Shown: in pieces, positions 1 to 7,632 of the stretch
How positions within the stretch are numbered: position 1 is the first letter of the stretch
Layout: every line of letters begins with the position of its first letter
Source: Pseudomonadota bacterium
GTDB taxonomy: Bacteria; Pseudomonadota; Gammaproteobacteria; Steroidobacterales; Steroidobacteraceae
Length of the DNA stretch: 64,000 nt
Assembly: GCA_016704655.1 (NCBI GenBank)
Contig: JADIZR010000004.1
Location: forward strand, 111,001 to 175,000
Reading direction: 5' to 3'
The notes under the pieces: model-generated
Told to the model about the DNA's origin: nothing
The model's database searches: none
Seen by the model: only the letters and a program-made list of their open reading frames with translations
Program-made: the position numbers and the translations under genes

Positions 1-1
1 G

Positions 2-1069
2 GCCGCGTGGGTCGTGACTCACGTGCCGGAACTCCCGGTGACGGAGCATTTCGCGTGGATCACCGGTTGGTGCGCGGCGCGTGACGATTGCGGCCTGCGC
101 GCAGCACTCGACCAGCAAGGCCTGCACTACCTGTTGCGGATGACGGACGCGCCGGCTGGCACGGTGGCGCCTTCCGTCCTGCACAACCCGCGCTGGGCGC
201 GTCCGTTCGAAACCATGACGGGCATGATGGGTGTGCCAGCCGCGGGGGACGCGGATCCGAGCCTGCTGGTCGCGATCCTTGCGCCGCTGATGTTCGGGTT
301 CATGTTCGGCGACGTGGCGCAAGGCGCGATCGTCGCGCTCGCGGGTTACTTCCTGGGCAAGCGCATGCCTGCGCTGCGGCTGCTGTTGCCGGGCGGACTG
401 GTCGCCATCGTGTTCGGCTTCGCCTTCGGCAGCGTGTTTGCGCGCGAAGACGTGGTGCCTGCGCTCTGGCTGCACCCGTTGTCGCAGCCGCTGCCGGTCC
501 TGGCCGTGGCGCTCGGCTTCGGCGTCGTGACGCTCGTGCTCGGTCTCGCGCTCGATGCGCTGCAGTACTTCTGGCGTGGACAGTTGCGGCACTGGTTGTT
601 CTGCGACGCGGGCTTGCTCGTCGCCTACGTCGGACTGGTCGGCGCCGCGATCGACCTGAGCGCCCTGTGGCTGCTGCCGCTCGGCATCGCGTGGTCGTTG
701 GCTGGTGCAGCGTTCACCACTCCCGCGGCACGCATCGCGGCCGTGGGGCGCGCTGCGGGCGAATTCGTGGAGCGACTGCTGCAGCTCGGCGTCAACACGG
801 TTTCCTTCGTGCGCGTCGGCGCGTTTGCGCTGGCGCACGCGGGACTGTGCTCGGCCATCGTCGGCATGGCTGAGGCCGCGGGCCCGGGATACTGGCCGGT
901 CCTGATCATCGGCAACGCCGCAATCATTGCGCTCGAAGGCCTCGTCGTCAGCATCCAGACGACGCGCCTCGTGCTGTTCGAATTCTTCATCCGCTTCCTG
1001 ACGGCGCGCGGCCGACGCTTCGAACCGCTCACGCCGCCACCGGCTTCGCTTCCCGGAGGCTCGCCATGA
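2..1069 (+). CDS. V/A-type ATP synthase subunit I (a-subunit), 5'-partial
   Basis: This is the membrane stator subunit of a V/A-type ATPase, which forms the ion half-channels against the proteolipid ring. The reading frame is open to the left edge, so the start and the soluble N-terminal arm lie outside the window. About 355 residues remain, and they are mostly hydrophobic helices. Family-like signatures include a GFMFGDVAQGAI segment near the first visible helix and a SFVRVGAFALAHAGL stretch near the end, which matches the conserved channel helices of subunit I/a. The last four bases overlap the start of the proteolipid gene (ATGA), so the two are translationally coupled. The identification is strengthened by six further V-ATPase subunit genes immediately downstream. 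Confidence 0.9.
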   Translation, partial: AAWVVTHVPELPVTEHFAWITGWCAARDDCGLRAALDQQGLHYLLRMTDAPAGTVAPSVLHNPRWARPFETMTGMMGVPAAGDADPSLLVAILAPLMFGFMFGDVAQGAIVALAGYFLGKRMPALRLLLPGGLVAIVFGFAFGSVFAREDVVPALWLHPLSQPLPVLAVALGFGVVTLVLGLALDALQYFWRGQLRHWLFCDAGLLVAYVGLVGAAIDLSALWLLPLGIAWSLAGAAFTTPAARIAAVGRAAGEFVERLLQLGVNTVSFVRVGAFALAHAGLCSAIVGMAEAAGPGYWPVLIIGNAAIIALEGLVVSIQTTRLVLFEFFIRFLTARGRRFEPLTPPPASLPGGSP

Positions 1070-1419
1070 AACTGCCCGCACGCTGGATCCTTGCCCTCGC
1101 CACGATGACGACGGCAACCGTCGCGGTGGCTACGTTCACACTCATTGCCGCGTGGCCCGCGCTCGCAGCGGAGACGGCTGCCGTCGTGCCACCCGATCCC
1201 GACGTACTCCGCTGGGGCTTTGCCTCCGCTGCACTCGCTGCGGGACTCGCAGCGCTTGGCGCGGGCTACGCCGTGGCGCAGGTCGGCACCGCCGCCCTTG
1301 GCGCACTTGCAGAGAAACCCGACCTCTTCGGCCGGGTGCTGGTGATGGTTGGACTCGCGGAGGGTATCGCGATCTACGGCCTGATCGTCTCGATCCTGAT
1401 CCTCAACCGGCTGGGCTGA
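1066..1419 (+). CDS. V/A-type ATP synthase subunit K (proteolipid c)
   Basis: This 117-residue protein forms the ion-carrying rotor ring. A hydrophobic leader of about 35 residues ending in AWPALA-AET may be a cleaved signal peptide. It is followed by a two-helix hairpin with a glycine-rich first helix (GFASAALAAGLAALGAGYAV) and a second helix carrying the ion-binding glutamate in LAEGIAIYGLIV. It is a single-hairpin 8-kDa type rather than the duplicated 16-kDa type common in Na+-pumping V-ATPases. Whether it carries H+ or Na+ cannot be decided from sequence inspection alone. The start overlaps the subunit I stop, and subunit F begins one base after its stop codon. Confidence 0.88.
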   Translation: MKLPARWILALATMTTATVAVATFTLIAAWPALAAETAAVVPPDPDVLRWGFASAALAAGLAALGAGYAVAQVGTAALGALAEKPDLFGRVLVMVGLAEGIAIYGLIVSILILNRLG

Positions 1420-1420
1420 C

Positions 1421-1716
1421 GTGGCACAAGTCGTCTACATCGGCGGCGAGGCCACGGCGGCGGGCTTCCGGCTCGCCGGCGTCGATACCGTGTGGCAGCG
1501 GCAGGCGACGCCGCCGCAATGCTGCGACAGGCTTTCTCCGAGCGCCCCGACTGCGTGCTGTTCGACGGCACGCTGGTCGACTACGTGCCGGTCGCGGAAC
1601 TCGAGCACGCCCTGCTCGGGCTCGCGCCGCTGTTCGCCATCGTGGCGGACGTCCGCGCACGAGGCACTCCTCCCAATCTCGCGCGCCTGGTGCGCAACGC
1701 GCTGGGAATCGACTGA
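1421..1716 (+). CDS. V/A-type ATP synthase subunit F, frameshifted
   Basis: This is the small central-stalk subunit F. The GTG at 1421 opens MAQVVYIGGEATAAGFRLAG, which matches the family's N-terminal beta strand and glycine motif. At about 1490 the frame breaks. The rest of the protein (AAAGDAAAMLRQAF through VRNALGID) continues in another frame from 1492 to the stop at 1714-1716. Adding one base near 1490, or removing a duplicated TG from ACCGTGTGGCA, restores a single protein of about 98 residues. The position inside an otherwise intact, tightly coupled operon argues for a sequencing indel rather than a true pseudogene. The TGA overlaps the ATG of subunit E. Confidence 0.8.
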
Positions 1717-2363
1717 TGAATGACGTCGAAAGCCTGCTCGAAGCACAAACCACCGCGCTGCTGCGTCGGCTGGGGCGCGAACAGGAGTCGCGCACCCGGC
1801 ATATCCGCGACGAAGCCGGGACGCAGGCGGCCGACATCGTGCGCAGGGCGAGAGTCGAGGCCAGGACGCGTGTGCACCAGGCCGTGGTCGACACCCGGCG
1901 TGAAGACGAAATGGCGCTGGCAAGGCGGCGCGCGGCACTCGACACGCAGGCGCGGCGCAGCCGGCAAGCCACGTTGCGCGAACTGCTCGACCGCGCATGG
2001 CGGGCCCTGCCCAATGCATTGCAGTCGCGCTGGCTCGACGCCACCGCGCGTGAGCGCTGGTGCGACGCGGCCTGCGTGTCAGCGAGTCGCAGCCTGCGAC
2101 ACCTGGATCGGCTGCAGGTGGAGGTCGACCCAAAGTGGCTGGCCCATGTCGGCCCGCGCGTGCGGAGCCGGCTCGAAGGTCCGTCGAAGGTCGACATCCT
2201 GGCAACGGACGGCCTGGGCGCCGGCCTCCGCGTCCGGGCGGGCGACGCCTGCATCGATGCCACGGTCGCGGGTCTGCTGGCTGCCCGTGAGCGCATTGCC
2301 TCCGAGCTGCTCGCCGAGTTCGAGCGGCAAGCCGCGGCACGACGGGCGGAGCGCGCTCCATGA
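1716..2363 (+). CDS. V/A-type ATP synthase subunit E
   Basis: This 215-residue protein is predicted to be the peripheral stalk subunit E. The N-terminal half is a long charged helix rich in Arg, Glu and Ala (LLRRLGREQESRTRHIRDEA onward), as expected for the stalk coiled coil. The C-terminal part is a small globular domain that should sit on the A/B head. The ATG at 1716 overlaps the subunit F stop (TGATG), and the stop overlaps the ATG of subunit A. Sequence similarity in this family is low, so the call rests on length, coiled-coil character and position between F and A. No separate subunit G or C/d gene is visible. Confidence 0.75.
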   Translation: MNDVESLLEAQTTALLRRLGREQESRTRHIRDEAGTQAADIVRRARVEARTRVHQAVVDTRREDEMALARRRAALDTQARRSRQATLRELLDRAWRALPNALQSRWLDATARERWCDAACVSASRSLRHLDRLQVEVDPKWLAHVGPRVRSRLEGPSKVDILATDGLGAGLRVRAGDACIDATVAGLLAARERIASELLAEFERQAAARRAERAP

Positions 2364-4108
2364 GCGAAGCACGGATCACCTGGGTCGGCGGCCCGGTGCT
2401 CAAAGCCTGCGCCACAGGGCCTTTCAGCATCTTCGAGGCGCTCGCCGTGGGCGAACGCCGACTGCTCGGCGAAGTAATCCAGCTGCGCGGCGACGAGCTC
2501 GTCGCACAGGTGTACGAAGACACGACGGGACTCGAGCCCGGCGTGACCGTGGTCGGGCTCGAACGACCCCTGTCCGTGACGCTGGGCCCGAACCTGCTGG
2601 GCGGCATCTTCGACGGCCTGCTGCGGCCGCTGTCGCGCGCCACGGATTATCAGATCCAGCCGGGTGCGGCCGAACGCAGCGTCGCGCGGCATTGCCTCGA
2701 ATTCGCCGTACGGAACGGTGACATATTGAGTGGGGGAGCCGTATTTGCCAGGACCGTCGCGTCGCGACCGCAGTCGTTGCTGGTGCCGCCGTGGGCCAGC
2801 GGGCGCGTGGAAGCGCTGGTAGAACCCGGGGAGCATCGCGACGACGAGACGCTGCTCGTGCTGGTCGACGACGCCGGCCAAAGGCACGAACTGACGATGC
2901 AGCACGACTGGCCCGTGCGCCGGTCACGACCGGTGCGTGAACGGCTTGGCGTCAACGCGCCGATGATCACCGGCCAGCGCATTCTCGACACGCTTTTCCC
3001 CGTGGCACGCGGCGGACGCGCGGCCTTGCCCGGCGGCTTCGGCACCGGCAAGACGGTGCTGCAGGAAGCGCTCGCCAAGTGGTGTGACGCGGACGTGATC
3101 GTGTACGTCGGCTGCGGCGAACGCGGCAACGAAATGGCCGAGGTGCTCGACGAGTTTCCGCAGCTCGAGGATCCGCGCACCGGACGGCCGCTTGCCGAAC
3201 GCACGGTCATCATCGCCAACACGTCGAACATGCCGGTCGCGGCGCGCGAGGCGAGCATCTACACCGCGATCACGGTCGCCGAATACTTCCGTGACCAGGG
3301 CCTCAACGTCGCGCTGATGGCGGACTCGACCAGCCGCTGGGCCGAAGCGCTGCGCGAGGTGTCCGGCCGCCTCGGTGAGTTGCCGGGCGAAGCCGGTTAT
3401 CCCGCTTACCTCAGCTCGCGCCTCGCTGAATTTTACGAGCGCGCAGCGCGTGTCACCTCGCTGGCTGGCGCCGAGGGCTCGGTCACGATCATCGGTGCGA
3501 TCAGCCCGCCGTCCGGCGACTTCTCCGAACCCGTGACGCTGCACACCAAGCGCTACGTGCGTTGTTTCTGGGCCCTCGACCGCCAGCGTGCGCAGGCCCG
3601 CTTCTACCCCGCCATTCATCCCCTGCAGTCCTACGGCGCGGACGTGCAGGAACTCGCCGACTGGTGGAAGCGCTCCGGCAACCCCGACTGGCTCGTGCAA
3701 CGGCAGCGCGTACTTGAACTGCTCGAGGCGCAGGCACACCTCGAGCGCATGGCCCGCATCGTCGGCCGCGATGCGCTGCCGGCACAGCAGCAGGTGCGGC
3801 TGCTCTGCGCGGACCTCGTCAACGAGGGGTTCCTGCGGCAATCGTCCTTCTCGAAGGTCGACCGCTTCTGCTCGCCTGCGCGGCAGGTCGCCATGCTGTC
3901 GGTGTTGCTGCACTTCGCCGATCGCGCCGACGCCGCCGTGGCGGCCGGCGTACCACCGGCCCGGCTCGCGGCGCTGCCGATGCTGCGGCAATTGCAGCGG
4001 CTCGGCGAAGAGTTCAGCGAGGATGACCTGCTGCGACTGCGGCAATTGCCGCGCCAGATCGATTACGAGTTCGACCAACTGCAAACGGTGGCCAGTCATG
4101 CAGGCTGA
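2360..4108 (+). CDS. V/A-type ATP synthase subunit A (catalytic)
   Basis: This is the catalytic nucleotide-binding subunit (582 residues, the usual family length) of the V/A-ATPase head. The Walker A loop is GGFGTGKT, the Walker B region includes LNVALMADSTSRWAEALREV, and the long non-homologous insertion typical of A subunits lies between residues of about 110 and 190. GERGNEMAEVL and SGDFSEPVT are further family signatures. The ATG overlaps the subunit E stop by four bases. The last eleven bases overlap the start of subunit B. It is intact and shows no unusual composition. Confidence 0.96.
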   Translation: MSEARITWVGGPVLKACATGPFSIFEALAVGERRLLGEVIQLRGDELVAQVYEDTTGLEPGVTVVGLERPLSVTLGPNLLGGIFDGLLRPLSRATDYQIQPGAAERSVARHCLEFAVRNGDILSGGAVFARTVASRPQSLLVPPWASGRVEALVEPGEHRDDETLLVLVDDAGQRHELTMQHDWPVRRSRPVRERLGVNAPMITGQRILDTLFPVARGGRAALPGGFGTGKTVLQEALAKWCDADVIVYVGCGERGNEMAEVLDEFPQLEDPRTGRPLAERTVIIANTSNMPVAAREASIYTAITVAEYFRDQGLNVALMADSTSRWAEALREVSGRLGELPGEAGYPAYLSSRLAEFYERAARVTSLAGAEGSVTIIGAISPPSGDFSEPVTLHTKRYVRCFWALDRQRAQARFYPAIHPLQSYGADVQELADWWKRSGNPDWLVQRQRVLELLEAQAHLERMARIVGRDALPAQQQVRLLCADLVNEGFLRQSSFSKVDRFCSPARQVAMLSVLLHFADRADAAVAAGVPPARLAALPMLRQLQRLGEEFSEDDLLRLRQLPRQIDYEFDQLQTVASHAG

Positions 4109-5489
4109 CCTGCTGCTTGAAAATGCAGTGACCCGCATCGAGGGCCCATTGCTCTTTGCGCGGCGCGAAGCGCGCGTAGGCCTGAACGCCGCGGTCGAAG
4201 TGCTGGCCGGGACTGGCCCGCCACGGCTGGGGCGCGTGGCCGCGCTCGACGAGACCTCGATGGTCATCGAGGTGCTGGAGTCGACGTCGGGACTCGCGCT
4301 GCACGGCACGCGCATTCGCCTGCATCCGGAGCCTTTGCTGTTCGGCGTCGGTCCACATCTGCTCGGCCGGGTGTTCGACAGCGTAGGCCGACCGCTCGAC
4401 GGTGGGCCGCCCGTGGCAGCACGGTCACGACGCCGCATCGAAGGTCTCGCGATCAATCCAGCCTGGCGCGCCCTGCCGCGGGACTTCATCGAAACCGGCA
4501 TCGCCACCATCGACGTGATGAACAGCCTCGTGCGCGGACAGAAGCTGCCGCTGTTCTCCGCGGGCGGCTTGCCGCACGACCGGCTGGCCGCAGAGATCGC
4601 CCAACGGGCACGTCTGCGCGGAACCCAGGGCGAAGAGAGTTTCGCGGTCGTCTTTGCGGGCATCGGCGTGCCGCACGACGCGGCCGAACAGTTCCGGCTC
4701 GCCATGGAATCGAGTGGCGCGCTGGGTCACACGGCCATGTTCCTCAATCTCGCGGACGAACCGGGCATGCAGCGCCTGCTCGCCCCGCGCTACGCGCTGA
4801 CGGCTGCCGAATACCTCGCGTTCGAGGAAGGACGGCACGTGCTGGTCATCCTCACCGACATGACCAACTACTGCGAGGCCCTGCGAGAGGTGTCCGCGAG
4901 CCACGGCGAGATCCCGGGGCGCAAGGGCTATCCGGGCTACATGTATTCCGACCTCGCGTCGCTCTACGAACGGGCTGGCTGCATCCGCGGCCGACCGGGC
5001 ACCTTGACGCAATTGCCGATCCTCACCATGCCCGGCGACGACATCGGACACCCGATTCCGGACCTCACGGGGTACATCACCGAAGGCCAGATCGTGCTGG
5101 ACCGCGAACTCGACCGTCGCGGCATCTATCCACCGGTGCGCGTGTTGCCGAGCCTGTCACGCCTGATGGATGCCGGCATCGGCGAAGGCTTCACGGACCC
5201 GGACCATCCGGCGCTCGCGCACCAGTTGTTCGCCGCCTACGCGCGTGCGTTGCGCGTGCGCGTGCTCGCGAGCGTGATGGGTGAGCAGGGCCTGCCCGAA
5301 TCCGACCGCAGGTTCCTGGCGTTCGGCGAGCGCTTCGAGCGTCAGTTCGTCCACCAGGCCAATGCGCGCACGCTCGAAGAAAGCCTCGAGGCCGGCTGGG
5401 CCGTCCTGCAGGGCCTGCCTCACGGCGAACTCACGCGCTTGTCTAATGCGCAGATCGGCCGTCACCTGGGCGCCGAAGCGCGTGCCTGA
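4098..5489 (+). CDS. V/A-type ATP synthase subunit B (regulatory)
   Basis: This is the non-catalytic subunit of the A3B3 head (463 residues). It starts at the ATG at 4098 inside the end of subunit A; upstream in-frame codons belong to the shadow of A. As expected for B subunits, a canonical P-loop is absent and is replaced by FSAGGLPHDRLAAEIAQRAR. The downstream signatures LTDMTNYCEALREVS and GRKGYPGYMYSDLASLYERAG are family hallmarks. The C-terminal helical domain is complete. The stop at 5487-5489 overlaps the GTG start of subunit D. Confidence 0.96.
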   Translation: MQADLLLENAVTRIEGPLLFARREARVGLNAAVEVLAGTGPPRLGRVAALDETSMVIEVLESTSGLALHGTRIRLHPEPLLFGVGPHLLGRVFDSVGRPLDGGPPVAARSRRRIEGLAINPAWRALPRDFIETGIATIDVMNSLVRGQKLPLFSAGGLPHDRLAAEIAQRARLRGTQGEESFAVVFAGIGVPHDAAEQFRLAMESSGALGHTAMFLNLADEPGMQRLLAPRYALTAAEYLAFEEGRHVLVILTDMTNYCEALREVSASHGEIPGRKGYPGYMYSDLASLYERAGCIRGRPGTLTQLPILTMPGDDIGHPIPDLTGYITEGQIVLDRELDRRGIYPPVRVLPSLSRLMDAGIGEGFTDPDHPALAHQLFAAYARALRVRVLASVMGEQGLPESDRRFLAFGERFERQFVHQANARTLEESLEAGWAVLQGLPHGELTRLSNAQIGRHLGAEARA

Positions 5490-6099
5490 CATCGGCGAAG
5501 TTGCGGCAACGCGGGTGGCGCTGCTCGAACTGCGCGACGAGCGCCGGCTGGTGCAGGAAGGGTACGAGCTGCTCGACGAGAAGCGTGTAATGCTCGCGAC
5601 CGAGATCCTGTGCGACCTGCGGGCGCATGAAGTCGCGCAGACGGCGCTCGACCGACTCTGGCTCGAGGCTCGCGAGGCCCTGGCAGGCGCGGTCGAAATC
5701 CACGGCTTCGAGGACCTTACGGTCGAGCCCCCGTGCCAGCTCGACACCGTGCTGCTGCGACAGGCCGAGCGCAGCTTCCTCGGCCTGCGCCTGGCTGAGG
5801 CCTCGCTCGACGCGGCTCCCTGCGTACCTGCCTCCCCCCCCGTCCGCAGCACCCCGGAACTCAAGCGCTGCGCCGGCGCCTTTCGCCAGCTGACAGGCGA
5901 ACTCGTCGCACAAGCGGCCCGGGCCGCGAACCTGCGCCGGCTGATCGACGAGTACCGCCGGACGGAGCGGCGCGCACGTGCGCTGGAAAACGTGCTGCTG
6001 CCGGAAATCGACCACTCGCTGAGGTTCATCGAGGAACAACTCGACGCCGTGGACCAGGAGGAAGCCGTCCGCGTCCGCAACGCCGCGCGCGGGCGATGA
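5482..6099 (+). CDS. V/A-type ATP synthase subunit D
   Basis: This central rotor-shaft subunit (205 residues) is predicted to form two long antiparallel helices. The N-terminal motif LLELRDERRLVQEGYELLDEKR closely follows the D-family pattern, here quoted for its key residues L-L-x-E-G-x-x-L-L-x-x-K-R. The C-terminal helix (RRLIDEYRRTERRARALENV) is also typical. Start GTG 5482 was chosen because it overlaps the B stop and puts the family motif at the usual distance from the N terminus. It is the last gene of the visible ATPase operon; a 77-base gap with its own Shine-Dalgarno separates it from the next gene. Confidence 0.92.
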   Translation: MPDIGEVAATRVALLELRDERRLVQEGYELLDEKRVMLATEILCDLRAHEVAQTALDRLWLEAREALAGAVEIHGFEDLTVEPPCQLDTVLLRQAERSFLGLRLAEASLDAAPCVPASPPVRSTPELKRCAGAFRQLTGELVAQAARAANLRRLIDEYRRTERRARALENVLLPEIDHSLRFIEEQLDAVDQEEAVRVRNAARGR

Positions 6100-6176
6100 C
6101 CCGGCCCGTACGTCACCGGGCTTGACCTGTGGGGTAGCGGGTCGCTAGCTTGCGGCCTGACCCCGGGAGGACACGC

Positions 6177-7148
6177 ATGATCAAGGACGCCGTTTCACCG
6201 CTCGAACCTCGTTACGAGGACCTGGCAGGCGACGGCTTCGGTCGCAAGGCACGCCGGCATTTCCTGGCCACGCGACCCAAGTTCCTGACGGCCTCCGTCC
6301 TGCCCGTGCTGGTCGGCACCGCCTGGGGCGCCACGGTCGCCGGCGGACTCGAACTGGGAGTCGCCGTCCTCGCCCTGCTGGCCACCGCCCTGGTCCATTG
6401 CGCCAGCAACGTCATCAACGACGTCGGCGACGACATCACCGGCACGGACCGCGACAACGTCGACTACATCCATCCCTACACGGGTGGCTCGCGATTCATC
6501 ACCAACGGCATCATGTCCGTCCGCGAGATGCACCGCTGGGGCTGGATCCTGATCGGCATGGCGTCCGTGCTCGGCCTCGTTCTCGCACTGCTGAAAGGCC
6601 CGATCGTCATCGCGCTCGGACTGGCGGGCATCGCCATCGCGTGGCTGTATTCCGCGCCCGCGGTGCAACTGAGCGGCAAGGGCGTCGGGGAGTTTTTCCT
6701 GATGATCGCGTTCGGCGTGCTGCCGGTCTGCGGTGCCGCATGGCTGCAGAGCGGAGTGTTCGACCTGGGCAGCCTGCTGATCGCGATTCCGGTCGGCATC
6801 TGGGTGATGCTGATCCTGTGGATCAACGAAGTGCCGGATCGCAAGGCCGACGCGGCGAACGGCAAGTTGACGCTCGTGGTGCGCCTCGGACTCGACCGCG
6901 CGCGCCTTGGCTACCGGCTGCTGCACTTCGCCGCGTTCGCCTCGATCGTCACCCTGGTCGCGATGGGCTCGTTGCCCTGGTGGACCGCGGTCGGGGCAGC
7001 CGCCATCCTGGCTGGAGGCTTCAAAGCGGCCGCGGGCATCGGCGAGCAGGTCACGCGCCCCGTGCTGACCAAGAGCATCGAAATGACCATTGGCTTGCAG
7101 GCCGTGGGCTCGATCCTGCTGTTCGTCGCCGCAATTTTCTCGCACTGA
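6177..7148 (+). CDS. UbiA-family prenyltransferase
   Basis: This is a polytopic membrane enzyme (323 residues) that should transfer an isoprenyl chain to an aromatic acceptor. It resembles MenA-type enzymes, but the substrate is not certain. Both Mg-diphosphate motifs are visible: NVINDVGDDITGTD near residue 80 and NEVPDRKAD near residue 220. Eight to nine hydrophobic helices follow the usual layout. ATG 6177 was chosen because it follows a good GGGAGG ribosome site; an in-frame start at 6150 has none. It could provide a menaquinone- or ubiquinone-like electron carrier, which would suit the quinol-oxidising cytochromes elsewhere in the window, but that link is inference. Confidence 0.85.
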   Translation: MIKDAVSPLEPRYEDLAGDGFGRKARRHFLATRPKFLTASVLPVLVGTAWGATVAGGLELGVAVLALLATALVHCASNVINDVGDDITGTDRDNVDYIHPYTGGSRFITNGIMSVREMHRWGWILIGMASVLGLVLALLKGPIVIALGLAGIAIAWLYSAPAVQLSGKGVGEFFLMIAFGVLPVCGAAWLQSGVFDLGSLLIAIPVGIWVMLILWINEVPDRKADAANGKLTLVVRLGLDRARLGYRLLHFAAFASIVTLVAMGSLPWWTAVGAAAILAGGFKAAAGIGEQVTRPVLTKSIEMTIGLQAVGSILLFVAAIFSH

Positions 7149-7155
7149 CCTCGGA

Positions 7156-7593
7156 ATGCCCGCCGCCGAAGCCGGCTCTCTGCAGCTCGTTTTCGGCGCG
7201 AGCGGCGGGGGGGGGGGGGGCGGGGGCGGCGCGGGCGGGCGGCGGGGCGGGGAGGGCGGGGCGCGGGGGCAAGCGCTCGGGCGGAAGCGTCAGCGCGGGC
7301 CGGCGCACAGGCGCTGGTCGAGGGCCGACCGAGGGGGCCGGGGGGGCCGCGCCCAACGGGGGCGCGCACCGGGGCGAGGCGGCGGGTCGGCGGCCCGAGC
7401 TCCCCACCGACTGCGGCGGCGGGCGGTTGAACGGGGGGTAGCTGGATGGAGGCGTGGGGGCACGGCGCGAGCTCTCAGCCACGGCCACGGCACCGCGGCG
7501 TGGGGGCTCGTCTACTGGTACGCGCTGATTCCCGCGCACGCGTTCATCTTCCGCGGCCTGACGCGGGCGATCATCAGGCGCGCGAGCCGCTGA
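7156..7593 (+). pseudogene. YbjT-like DUF2867/SDR protein with its middle missing
   Basis: Only the two ends of an NAD(P)-binding Rossmann protein are present. The start codes for an N-terminal strand and dinucleotide loop (LQLVFGASGG). The last 40 residues (HGTAAWGLVYWYALIPAH then FIFRGLTRAIIRRA) match my recollection of the C terminus of E. coli YbjT, a DUF2867 protein of about 476 residues. Here only 145 codons lie between start and stop, and most of those are poly-Gly/Arg from a G-run. Roughly 1 kb of gene therefore appears to be missing and replaced by low-complexity sequence. I read this as a collapsed or mis-polished assembly segment rather than a real gene. The preceding prenyltransferase ends seven bases upstream. 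Confidence 0.7.
7206..7440. other. G-rich low-complexity stretch, probable assembly artefact
   Basis: A run of fourteen or so G bases begins directly after the GASG codons of the YbjT-like gene. It continues for over 200 bases as G-dominated sequence with almost no A or T. Codon structure, present on both sides, vanishes inside it. A similar stretch occurs at 59054-59852. The asymmetry (G on this strand only) and the position inside a gene argue for a read or consensus artefact. Confidence 0.7.
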
Positions 7594-7632
7594 ATCGGCC
7601 TGCCGCCCCGGCTGGGGAGCGGCCGCCCTGCC

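Noticed and set aside
7206..7440. G-run as a possible G-quadruplex switch or recombination site
   Set aside because: It replaces the middle of a gene, shows no regular G-tract spacing, and resembles the second artefact region.
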